From contig NZ_WOTH01000001.1 of assembly GCF_011516945.1 (NCBI RefSeq), forward strand, positions 62,001 through 126,000: DNA of 64,000 nucleotides, read 5' to 3'. Within the stretch, counting starts at the first letter, position 1. Every line of letters begins with the position of its first letter. This document shows, in pieces, positions 35,858-43,925 of this stretch. The position numbers and the translations under genes were made by a program. The notes beneath the pieces are model-generated. The model made no database searches. It worked only from the letters and a program-made list of their open reading frames with translations, and was not told where the DNA came from. The DNA comes from Acetobacter estunensis. GTDB taxonomy: Bacteria > Pseudomonadota > Alphaproteobacteria > Acetobacterales > Acetobacteraceae.

Positions 35858-36915
35858 AGATCGGCTCCCTTCAGGTCGGCGATGGTCTCGATGCCTTCCT
35901 CGCGCAGAATGGTCTGCATTTCGCGTTTGAGGCGAGGCAACAGGGCCGGGCCATCATAGGCGAAGGCTGTGTAGACCTGCACGAGATCTGCGCCTGCGCG
36001 GATGCGGGCGATGACGTCGGCGCCTGTCTCGATCCCGCCGCAGCCAATGAGAGCGATGCGACCGTTCACGAGACGGGCGACGTCATGCAGAAGGCTGAGG
36101 GCGCGGCTTTTGAGCGGTCGGCCGGACAGGCCGCCCGCTTCGGACGCGAAACGACTTTTCAGATCAGCCGGACGGGCGAGAGTGGTGTTGCTGATGATGA
36201 GGCCCTGTGCGCCACCGGCGATGGCCGCTTCCACGATGGGGCCGATTTCGTCCTCGGAGAGATCCGGGGCCAGTTTGATAAGCAGCGGTGGTCGTGTGGC
36301 ATGGGCGGCCGAGATAGCCCCGAGCAGTTCGGTCAGGCGTGCGGCACCCTGAAGGGCACGCAGGCCGGGGGTATTGGGTGAGGACAGGTTGAGGACGATG
36401 TAGTCCACGTAGTGCTTCACACGCCCGATGAGGGCCGGGTAGTCACGCTCGGGAACGGCGCCGACCTTGTTGATTCCGAGATTTGCACCGACCGGCACGC
36501 TGGGGTGGAAGCCTTTTCCTCTGTGCAGGCGGGCGAGACGCACGGTGAAGCGGTCGATTCCCTGATTGTTGAAGCCCATGCGATTGATGACGGCGCGGTC
36601 TTCATCCAGCCGGAACAAGCGCGGTTGCGGATTGCCGGGCTGCGGACGTGGGGTGACGGTCCCCGCTTCCACGAAACCGAACCCGAGGCGTGCGAGCGGG
36701 CGTAGGACGCGGGCATCCTTGTCAAAACCTGCCGCCATGCCGATCGGGTTGGGGAACCGCATGCCCAGCGTGCGCACGGCCAAGGCCGGATCATCCTTGG
36801 GATGTGTGACCGGGATGCCTACGCCCAGAGAGAGGGCCTCGATGGCCAGACGATGGGCCTGTTCGGGGTCAAGTTTCCGCACGAGCGGCAGCAGGGAGGA
36901 GGTGATGTCTGTCAT
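35854..36915 (-). CDS. pyrD: Dihydroorotate dehydrogenase, quinone type
   Basis: A 353-residue class 2 enzyme of pyrimidine synthesis that oxidises dihydroorotate with ubiquinone at the inner membrane. Evidence: FPNPIGMAAGFDKDARVL, FVEAGTVTPRPQPGNPQPRL, NRMGFNNQG, the block YIVLNLSSPNTPGLRALQ, and LIGCGGIETGADVIARIRAGA near the C-terminus. The N-terminal helix expected for class 2 is present (residues 1-40). It overlaps the HAD gene by 4 bp, so the pair is coupled. Confidence 0.95.
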   Translation of the reverse strand: MTDITSSLLPLVRKLDPEQAHRLAIEALSLGVGIPVTHPKDDPALAVRTLGMRFPNPIGMAAGFDKDARVLRPLARLGFGFVEAGTVTPRPQPGNPQPRLFRLDEDRAVINRMGFNNQGIDRFTVRLARLHRGKGFHPSVPVGANLGINKVGAVPERDYPALIGRVKHYVDYIVLNLSSPNTPGLRALQGAARLTELLGAISAAHATRPPLLIKLAPDLSEDEIGPIVEAAIAGGAQGLIISNTTLARPADLKSRFASEAGGLSGRPLKSRALSLLHDVARLVNGRIALIGCGGIETGADVIARIRAGADLVQVYTAFAYDGPALLPRLKREMQTILREEGIETIADLKGADL

Positions 36916-37065
36916 GGGGCGGATGCTGCCTCAATGCGTCCGGTCTGAAAAGGGGATTGGCTGTGTGGGTGTGGAATGGGGTTGGTGTCCCATTTGTCTT
37001 ATCAAGTGGTTTATTTCAGGTATTCGATTGATGAGGTGAGTGGGGACACTTAACAAAAGGACATG

Positions 37066-37125
37066 ATTGCACGAACTGATGTGCAATTCCCCACGAATTT
37101 ACTTGAACGGGCGTGCATTTGCACG
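37066..37125. promoter_or_regulatory. GTGCA/TGCAC palindromes upstream of phage HTH gene
   Basis: ATTGCAC and GTGCAAT (37066-37072, 37081-37087) are separated by 8 bp, and CGTGCATTTGCACG (37112-37125) is a perfect palindrome with a 2-nt centre. All four half-sites share TGCAC and lie 35-94 bp before the HTH gene start, as repressor operators would. Confidence 0.5.
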
Positions 37126-37159
37126 ATTGCGCGCTGGTTCTTCATGTCCGGGTTGTCAC

Positions 37160-37441
37160 ATGGCAAAGAAATTTGATGAGCAAGAGCGCCTGCGCTGCAT
37201 GGATGCACTGCGTGTGTGCCAGAAGAAGCGCATGTCCATTCGGGAAATGGCCCGACATATTGGGGTCAGCCGCAGTTACATTCATCGTCTGACTGTACAG
37301 ATGGGCGTATCATGCGGTGCGATGCATTCGGCCACCGAGAGACGCAAGGAAGCGGGTTGGGAGCCTCTGGCCCCCGGTAGCGCGATTTCCTGCGAAGCGA
37401 TTGGACTGAAGTCATTCGGGTTCTCTTCGGCTTCGCGTTGA
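37160..37441 (+). CDS. Phage HTH DNA-binding protein
   Basis: A 93-residue protein with a clear helix-turn-helix at about residues 20-45 (SIREMARHIGVSRSYIHRLTVQMGV) preceded by a basic helix. The C-terminal tail is short (GWEPLAPGSAISCEAIGLKSF). The start at ATG 37160 is chosen because residues before it in the open frame (from 37067) overlap the operator region. It is the first gene of the phage-like module and may be its regulator. Fold assigned with fair confidence, role inferred. Confidence 0.65.
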   Translation: MAKKFDEQERLRCMDALRVCQKKRMSIREMARHIGVSRSYIHRLTVQMGVSCGAMHSATERRKEAGWEPLAPGSAISCEAIGLKSFGFSSASR

Positions 37442-37484
37442 AACATCGTGTTCCCGGGTATCGGATTCGAAAATTTTGCCTCCC

Positions 37485-37943
37485 ATGAAGAAGAAGCGCC
37501 GGCCCCTGACGGATTCCGAATTTGATTCCCTGTGTGAATGTATCTCAGGAAATGGAAATATTTCTGAGTGTCTGCGGACAATTGGGGCGTCTTTGTCGTC
37601 TCTTTACTTCTATCTGAAGACAAATCCTGACGAAAGGGAACGGATCACGTTGGCGCGTGGTCTCTTTCATGACGATCTGACCTCATCGGTGCGGGATTTG
37701 GCTTTGTCTGGTGTGAAGAGTGTGTCCATTCGTAGAAAAAAGGGAGAAGGGAACGAGGAAATTGCGCCGAATGTGCTGTTGTTGCTGGCTGTTCTCAAAG
37801 AACACTCCAGTCGTCTGGCCCGCGATGAGAAGAACGATCTCGTGCGGGCGTTAAAGTCCACCGATCGTGGGCGAGGGGATGTCATGCGTGAGGAGATTCT
37901 GTCTGACGCGCCACCGGGTCGGATCGATATCGGGAAAAAATGA
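37485..37943 (+). CDS. Putative small terminase subunit
   Basis: A 152-residue protein directly upstream of the large terminase, which it overlaps by 4 bp (ATGA). The N-terminal half has a helix-turn-helix-like stretch ISECLRTIGASLSSLYFYLK with the small-terminase context TNPDERERITLARG. The C-terminal half is helical and charged. Position and HTH fit a DNA-recognising small terminase subunit, but the sequence is not distinctive enough to be certain. An in-frame TTG lies 9 bp upstream of the chosen ATG. Confidence 0.65.
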   Translation: MKKKRRPLTDSEFDSLCECISGNGNISECLRTIGASLSSLYFYLKTNPDERERITLARGLFHDDLTSSVRDLALSGVKSVSIRRKKGEGNEEIAPNVLLLLAVLKEHSSRLARDEKNDLVRALKSTDRGRGDVMREEILSDAPPGRIDIGKK

Positions 37944-39283
37944 CGGCTGGACGAAAGAATACAAGGGTATCTCTGACCAATCCGCAGATGACGATCTATC
38001 AGGCGGGTTGGAAGGAACAATCCCGTTTTCGTGTTGCGGTATGCGGACGACGATTCGGGAAGACGTTTGAAACGACAGAAGAAATAAGGCGTGCGGTTCG
38101 TCTTGCCGTGGAGCGCCGGATCTCCGTCGACAACGAGATCTGGTATGCGGCGCCCACCTTTCGCCAGGCGCGGAAGATATTCTGGCCAAAACTGAAAAAG
38201 TTTTTCCCACCATCATGGTTGTGGACAAAGCCACGTGAGTCCGATCTGTCCATGGAGGTGGGGCCATATCGACATGTGGTTCGGGTCGTAGGTCTTGAAA
38301 ATTATGATGCCTTACGAGGTTCGGGTCTGTTTTTCTTTGTGGGAGATGAATGGGCGGATACGCGCCCGGGTGTGTGGAACGAGGTTATTCGACCTATGCT
38401 TTCGACGGCACAGGGGCATGCGCTGTTCATTGGAACTCCAAAAGGGCGCGATCATTTTCATGAAATTTATGAAAAAGGTCAGGATGGACCGACACATGAG
38501 CGCGGATGGTGGTCATGCTCCTACACCACGATTGAAGGAGGGAATGTTTCTGAAGAGGAGATCGCGTCTGCGCGCAGTTCACTAGATCCACGGCAGTTTC
38601 GTCAGGAGTATGAAGCGTCTTTCGAAAGTTTCGCAGGTCAGTGCATTTACGCGTTTTCGCATTCTGGGTCTATTAAAGATCGAACCTATGATCCGGATAG
38701 TCCGGTTTTTATTGGGTTGGATTTCAACATCAATCCTATGTCTGCCACGGTCTGGCAGGAGCAGGAGACGCCAGAAGGAGAGACGATCACGTTCCAGATT
38801 GACGAGATCGTTCTTCCCACCTCCAACACGGATGAGATGGCGAAAGAGATTGTTGTGCGATACGGAATCAGGGCATCGGATTTTTCGGGTAATGCCACCG
38901 TACAGGCAGGACATATTTCGGTTTATCCAGATCCTTCCGGTGGGTGTCGACGCACGTCCTCTGGTGGAAATACGGATATTTCCATTCTGAAGTCCTATGG
39001 ATTGACGGTGGTAACCCGGCGAAAGGCACCTGCCGTGCGGGACCGGTTGAATTTTACAAATTCCATGTTCCTTACCTCATCGGGGAAGAGACGGGCATTT
39101 GTATCACCAAGGTGCACACAAAGCATCGAAAGCTATGAACGATACGCCTATCTCGTGAATTCTTCGGAGCCGGATAAAAGTGGAGGGTACGATCATCTGG
39201 TCGATGCGACCGGATACTACCTTTTCTTTCGTTTCGCATCCCAAGCCGTTGATGGCAGTCGTTTGAGATTTCTTGAGCGTTAG
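37940..39283 (+). CDS. terL: Phage large terminase subunit
   Basis: A 447-residue packaging motor ATPase and nuclease. Walker A-like VAVCGRRFGKTFETTEE lies near residues 33-49, Walker B with the catalytic acids in FFFVGDEWAD near 133-142, and a coupling motif in ALFIGTPKG. The RNase H-like nuclease domain begins near residue 255 with VFIGLDFNINPMSATVW (first Asp), and the C-terminal GGYDHLVDATGYYLFF supplies a further Asp. Length and layout fit headful phages of the contractile type. Start overlaps the small terminase stop. Confidence 0.92.
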   Translation: MTAGRKNTRVSLTNPQMTIYQAGWKEQSRFRVAVCGRRFGKTFETTEEIRRAVRLAVERRISVDNEIWYAAPTFRQARKIFWPKLKKFFPPSWLWTKPRESDLSMEVGPYRHVVRVVGLENYDALRGSGLFFFVGDEWADTRPGVWNEVIRPMLSTAQGHALFIGTPKGRDHFHEIYEKGQDGPTHERGWWSCSYTTIEGGNVSEEEIASARSSLDPRQFRQEYEASFESFAGQCIYAFSHSGSIKDRTYDPDSPVFIGLDFNINPMSATVWQEQETPEGETITFQIDEIVLPTSNTDEMAKEIVVRYGIRASDFSGNATVQAGHISVYPDPSGGCRRTSSGGNTDISILKSYGLTVVTRRKAPAVRDRLNFTNSMFLTSSGKRRAFVSPRCTQSIESYERYAYLVNSSEPDKSGGYDHLVDATGYYLFFRFASQAVDGSRLRFLER

Positions 39284-39306
39284 GCAATCTGAAAAGGTAG
39301 TAATCA

Positions 39307-40812
39307 TTGGACTGGAAGGAATTGAAGCGGAGCATGATGTTCCCGTCCCGGTATTCTCACCGGACACGCGAACTTCTGGCTCTTGAGCGTGTTCTTGACG
39401 GTACGCTGTACGATCATATCCATCATCCGTTTTTCAGAAGTTGCGACACGGATGGTACCTATATTCCCATAAACAGACGGCGTCCCTCGGTCAGGTCGAA
39501 TCTGTGTAATGTTGTTGTAGATGATTCGGTCTCTCTTCTGTTTGGAGCCTCGCATTGGCCATCGGTCACGGTCCATGGAGCAGATGAACAGGCCAATCAC
39601 CAGGCGGAAAACACGATCCGTCAGATTGTGAAAGCCATGCATCTGTCCTCTCTCATGGAGCAGGCGGCCGTCATGGGATCGGTTGGTTCTGTGGCGATTC
39701 TCGTGCAGGTGATTGAGAACGAACTCGTCATCGAGATCAAAAGAACCTGTTTTCTGGAACCGATATTTTCTTTGTTTGACGCCTCCAGACTGATCCGTGT
39801 TCGTGAGCAGTATATTGTTGATGCGGAAGGATTGAGACGGGCTGGTTTTGGCCAGTTTGAGGCCGGGAATTACTGGTTTACTCGTGATTTCACGGAACAG
39901 GAGACAATTTGGTACCAACCGATCCGCGTCGATGCCTGTGTCGGTATGCCGGATGACCTTGTGCGTGACGACGAGCGGTCTCTTGTGCATGGGTTGGGAG
40001 TGGTGCCGGTTGTATGGATCCGGAATCTTCCCGGAACGGACCCTGTATATCCAGAAGGGAAATGTACATTTGCCGCGGGTATCGATGCTATGATCGATGC
40101 TGATTATCTTTTGTCGCAGACGGTACGAGGGCTGAGATATTCCGCCGATCCGACGATGGTACTGTCGGTTGATGAATACATGATGCCGGGCGGAGGCATT
40201 CCTCCCATTACTAAGGATGCGTCGAACGCTATCGCTCTCCCACAGGGCGGCGAAGCCAAACTTCTTGAGATCAATGGAACAGGTGCGGCGGCGGCACTCA
40301 ACATGTGGGAATCTTTGCGGTCGCTTGCCCTTGAGGCCATGCATGGAAATCGTGCGCATGGCGACAAGGTTTCGGCAGGTCAGTCGGGACGTGCAATGGA
40401 GTTGATGTGCCTCGGTCTGACCTGGCTTACCGGACGGCTGCGACGGTCTTATGGAGAGTTCGGTCTGTTGTCAGTCATCAGACTTATTGCTCGTATCAGC
40501 CAGATTGTTCCGGAACTGACTATACGCGGCAAACAATATGGTCCCCTGGAGTTAGAGAATCTTTCACTGGTGTGGCCACCATGGTTTGAACCGACATTTG
40601 GGGACATGCAGACTATGGCCAATGCGGTACAGGCTGCCAGGTCTTCAGGTTCAGTGTCCGTTGATACGGCGGTCAGAATGATGCGGCCTGCAACGCATGT
40701 TCAGAATGTTGGTGAAGAAATCAACAAAATACAAAACGATTTTGAGTCGCACGATGCCCGTCTGTCTGCCCTGTCGGGCACAGTCGAGGACCGTGACATG
40801 ACTGAGGTTTGA
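39307..40812 (+). CDS. Phage portal protein, SPP1 gp6-like
   Basis: A 501-residue portal. It has the expected N-terminal wing, a central region RRPSVRSNLCNVVVDDSV and the helical part FAAGIDAMIDADYLLSQTVR, and ends with a helical crown. The start is a TTG behind AAAAGGTAG, or possibly the ATG pair at 39334. It directly precedes the scaffold gene (stop and next start TGAATG), as in many tailed phages. Twelve-fold ring function inferred from position and family. Confidence 0.8.
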   Translation: MDWKELKRSMMFPSRYSHRTRELLALERVLDGTLYDHIHHPFFRSCDTDGTYIPINRRRPSVRSNLCNVVVDDSVSLLFGASHWPSVTVHGADEQANHQAENTIRQIVKAMHLSSLMEQAAVMGSVGSVAILVQVIENELVIEIKRTCFLEPIFSLFDASRLIRVREQYIVDAEGLRRAGFGQFEAGNYWFTRDFTEQETIWYQPIRVDACVGMPDDLVRDDERSLVHGLGVVPVVWIRNLPGTDPVYPEGKCTFAAGIDAMIDADYLLSQTVRGLRYSADPTMVLSVDEYMMPGGGIPPITKDASNAIALPQGGEAKLLEINGTGAAAALNMWESLRSLALEAMHGNRAHGDKVSAGQSGRAMELMCLGLTWLTGRLRRSYGEFGLLSVIRLIARISQIVPELTIRGKQYGPLELENLSLVWPPWFEPTFGDMQTMANAVQAARSSGSVSVDTAVRMMRPATHVQNVGEEINKIQNDFESHDARLSALSGTVEDRDMTEV

Positions 40813-41413
40813 ATGGAAACCATGCATACATACGTGCGCTGTCCCGATGACGGATCCGGGAGCGCTCCGGCTCCGGAGGTCTCGGCGTCTTCTTCTGCCT
40901 CATCCGGTCTGCGATCAGCGGCTGACAGCGTAGCGGATGCTTTTTCGAACCAGCTGGCGCAGGCCCAGGCGGATCTGGTGGAAGCGCGGGCACGTGCGGC
41001 CGCTATTGAGGCGGAACTGACGCAAGTGCGTAATGAAGCCCAGACAACCGCCGAGGCCCGAGCGATGGAGATTGCCGGAGTTCGTAAGGATGCTGCCATT
41101 CGCACGGCGGCTGTTACTTCGGGACTCGTGGACATGGAATGTCTTCCGCTGCTCGATATCGCATCTATTTCTGTTGATGAAAGCGGCAATGTCTGTGGTG
41201 TTGAAGAGGCATTTGAAGAACTGAAAGAAAAAAAAGCCATTTCTTTTTTCTGGCGCCAAGGAAAACTCGACACGTGTCAGCGGGACAGCAAAGCTTGCCT
41301 CGGCTCCGCGTGCGAAAAGCGTGTCCTCGGGCTCTATTCGTGACCTTTCCGAAGGTGAATATCGCCAGTCATTGAAGAAGCTCGCGCCATCCTACGCGCG
41401 TCGCTACAATTAA
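40813..41413 (+). CDS. Phage scaffold-like protein with frame break
   Basis: The first frame from ATG 40813 encodes about 145 residues: a Ser-rich start, a coiled-coil region (FSNQLAQAQADLVEARARAA and following), and DMECLPLLDIASISVDESG, typical of head scaffolds. Near 41228-41249 an A8 run and a T6 run interrupt it. The continuing sequence in another frame, SGAKENSTRVSGTAKLASAP and ending SLKKLAPSYARRYN at 41413, is clearly the natural C-terminus. The uninterrupted frame instead ends at 41343 with an unrelated tail. A one-base indel in a homopolymer is the simplest reading; a programmed -2 or +1 shift cannot be excluded. Confidence 0.65.
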
Positions 41414-41425
41414 GGATATTCCTAC

Positions 41426-42793
41426 GTGACGATTGATAATTTTCCATCACAGCTTCAGCCTATCATTCAGCAGGGTTATCTGGCCCGTGAATTTTCTGCT
41501 GGTCTTCAATCCCGTATTGCCTTTCGTGCTATCGCGGATCGGGAAGTCTTTCCAAACCGTGTCGGTGAGACGATCACCAAGACGCGTAAAGGGCTGAAAT
41601 CTCCTGTGACGACGCCGATGAATCCGTCGCAGAATGTCAATTTCGACAATGGCCTTACGCCTTCGACGTGGAGTGTCGAACAGTACACACTGACCATCAA
41701 TCAGTATGGCGACACCATTGACCTGAACGTTGTCAGCGAAGGCGTCGGAATTGCCGATCAGTTCCTCGCTAATGCCAATACCAATGGTATTCAGGCTCTT
41801 CAGTCACTGGACCGGATTGCGCGTAATGCGCTGTTTGGCGGGGGTGTCGGTGGTGTGGGTGGTTACATGGGAGGTAATACCTGTGTCACTACAGCTCTCG
41901 GTTCGAGCAGTACGCAGGTGGCTGTGGATGATATCCGTGGTTTCGAAAGGCTGGTAAATTCGACCGGACAGGTTGTGTCGGTGGCGCAGTCCGCTGGCAT
42001 GACGGTGACCATCGGAAGCAATGCCTACACGCTTGTGTCGGTGACGGCGGATAGCGTGAACACGTCCACTGCTCCTCTGGGGCAGTCGGGGACATTGACG
42101 CTGTCCACCTCGGTATCAGTCAGTGATGGCGCAGCGGGCAGTCCGGTGGTCAGCTCCACGGCGCCGCTGGTTCTGCGTCCCAACAACCGTCTTACGACGG
42201 CCCAGCTTGTGGCGCCTACGGGCAACTATGGATCCAGCAACTATGTCACAGGTGACACGCTGGGCATCCAGACGGTTCTGGCAGCGGTTGCGGCTTTGCG
42301 TATGAACAATGTTCCGACAATCGATGGTGCTTATCACTGTTATCTGGACGATCAGCAGATGCTTGGTCTTTTCCGCGATGGAGACTTTAAATATCTCTAT
42401 CGAGGTGCCTACGGAAGCGATACCTATCGGGCAGGTTCCGTTGTGGAGCTTCTTGGTGTTCGTTTCATCCCGACGACGGAAGCACCTTTGCAGGCGTCCC
42501 TTGGGGCGGGAGTCATTCATCGTGCCATCGTTTGTGGTCAGGGCGCGTTGATCGAGGGCGATTACAGTGGTGCTCTTGAACTTCCTGATAGCGAGCGATC
42601 GCTGGTCGAGAACGTAGATGGTATCATGATGGTCACACGTGAGCCCCTGGATCGTCTGAAACAGATGATCGCTCAGTCGTGGTACTGGATCGGCGGTTTT
42701 GCACTGCCAACCGACGCAACCGTCAACCCGACAATTATTCCGACTTCGACCAACAGTTATCTTAAACGCGGTGTGGTTATCGAGAGTCTGTAA
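41426..42793 (+). CDS. Major capsid protein
   Basis: A 455-residue head protein, GTG start 12 bp after the scaffold stop. The N-terminal arm (MTIDNFPSQLQPIIQQGYLA) and P-domain-like segments FRAIADREVFPNRVGETITK and VPTIDGAYHCYLDDQQMLG indicate an HK97-fold capsid of the N4-gp56-like kind. Residues about 180-255 form a Ser/Thr/Val-rich insert (STSVSVSDGAAGSPVVSSTA), probably a surface insertion domain. No separate decoration or protease gene is seen in the module. Confidence 0.85.
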   Translation: MTIDNFPSQLQPIIQQGYLAREFSAGLQSRIAFRAIADREVFPNRVGETITKTRKGLKSPVTTPMNPSQNVNFDNGLTPSTWSVEQYTLTINQYGDTIDLNVVSEGVGIADQFLANANTNGIQALQSLDRIARNALFGGGVGGVGGYMGGNTCVTTALGSSSTQVAVDDIRGFERLVNSTGQVVSVAQSAGMTVTIGSNAYTLVSVTADSVNTSTAPLGQSGTLTLSTSVSVSDGAAGSPVVSSTAPLVLRPNNRLTTAQLVAPTGNYGSSNYVTGDTLGIQTVLAAVAALRMNNVPTIDGAYHCYLDDQQMLGLFRDGDFKYLYRGAYGSDTYRAGSVVELLGVRFIPTTEAPLQASLGAGVIHRAIVCGQGALIEGDYSGALELPDSERSLVENVDGIMMVTREPLDRLKQMIAQSWYWIGGFALPTDATVNPTIIPTSTNSYLKRGVVIESL

Positions 42794-42852
42794 CGTGGCA
42801 TGACCGGTGGTTCCTTGGTTATGGAATTACCGGTCATTGAAGGGATAGGGAC

Positions 42853-43248
42853 GTGAGCGACGTTGCGCCACAAACCGAACTGACGGCAGGCGAGAAAGTG
42901 GATATCCGGCGTTATTGCTGGTATCCACTTCTGGGAAATGGCCATGGTTTCGGTTTTTTTTGCGACTATTCAAACCGATGCTCGATTGAGTATCGAATGA
43001 ATACATTATCCTCTGAAGAAATTAACGTCGTGCGTCGTATGTTAACGACCCTTATGTCGTTGGAAACAGGGCCTGCAGCTTCGGCGTCCAATCTGGACAC
43101 CGACAAGGCATCGGTGTGGACACATAATAAGGACGAGGTTGCACAGAGAATTGGTCTGTTCAACCAGCAGAGATTTGAACTTGTTCGTTTTCTCGGGGTG
43201 CGTCCCGGTCCTGCCTGGCAATCAACGGATATCAGGCTCGTAGTCTGA
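42853..43248 (+). CDS. Phage connector-like protein
   Basis: A 131-residue protein in the head-tail connector position, between the capsid and the neck genes. The start is GTG after AGGGATAGGGAC. It is helical in its second half (SSEEINVVRRMLTTLMSLE, NKDEVAQRIGLFNQQRFELV) and ends in a short beta segment. No domain is recognised; the assignment rests on position and length. Its stop overlaps the start of the next gene by 1 bp. Confidence 0.6.
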   Translation: MSDVAPQTELTAGEKVDIRRYCWYPLLGNGHGFGFFCDYSNRCSIEYRMNTLSSEEINVVRRMLTTLMSLETGPAASASNLDTDKASVWTHNKDEVAQRIGLFNQQRFELVRFLGVRPGPAWQSTDIRLVV

Positions 43249-43925
43249 TGGACCTTTCTTTATTACAGCAAAAAATTTCATCCGGTCTGACTAAGGCTGC
43301 TTCGATCGCGGGCGTTCCTGTAATGCGGAAGCGGCCACAGGAAGCATTTGATCCTCTTGGAACGGGTGATTCAATTGCACTGAAAAGTCTGTTTGACATG
43401 TCAGCTTCTTTTCCAGGAACTTCACCTGATACATGGGGGCATGTCTCCCTCTTTGCCTCAGTGAATAGTGATATCTTGGTTGGAGATTATCTTCAGGTCA
43501 TCCCGGATTCTGATCTTCCTACTCTCCTGACCGATACCTATTTCGTGGCTCGTACAGAGCCTGCTCGGCCGTCTCTTGTGATCATGACAAATGCTGTCAT
43601 TTCTTTTTTGCAGTCAGATTCATCATTGGATGATGACGATTTCGGTTTGCGTGTACCTCAGGGTCCTGTCAGGAAAGATGACATTTCAGTGGCTACAGGT
43701 TGGCCTGCATCAATGTTGCGATCTGGTGGCGGAGGAAAGTCAACGACTGATCTGGGAACGGACGTCAGGGTGGCGGGATGGGAGATCCTTATGCCTGTGA
43801 TTCCAAGGGTGAGGATCCATGAAGGACTGCGTATGCAGGACGAACACAATAACTTTTTCCATGTGTGTTCCGTTGAGCAAACGCCTTTTGGTCTGCGTAT
43901 CGAAGTGACAGCGGATCAGACGTGA
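43248..43925 (+). CDS. Phage head-tail connector/neck protein
   Basis: A 225-residue protein with mixed alpha/beta composition. A helix at the start (LSLLQQKISSGLTKAASIAG) is followed by strand-rich parts (TWGHVSLFASVNSDILVGDY, VAGWEILMPVIPRVR) and a Gly-rich loop (RSGGGGKSTT). This looks like a small ring-forming tail protein. Overlaps the next gene by 4 bp. Exact role unknown. Confidence 0.6.
   Translation: MDLSLLQQKISSGLTKAASIAGVPVMRKRPQEAFDPLGTGDSIALKSLFDMSASFPGTSPDTWGHVSLFASVNSDILVGDYLQVIPDSDLPTLLTDTYFVARTEPARPSLVIMTNAVISFLQSDSSLDDDDFGLRVPQGPVRKDDISVATGWPASMLRSGGGGKSTTDLGTDVRVAGWEILMPVIPRVRIHEGLRMQDEHNNFFHVCSVEQTPFGLRIEVTADQT

Noticed and set aside
41244-41250. U UUU UUC in the scaffold gene as a -1 frameshift site
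   Set aside because: A -1 slip leads into the wrong frame; the natural C-terminus needs +1 or -2, so the heptamer alone does not explain it.
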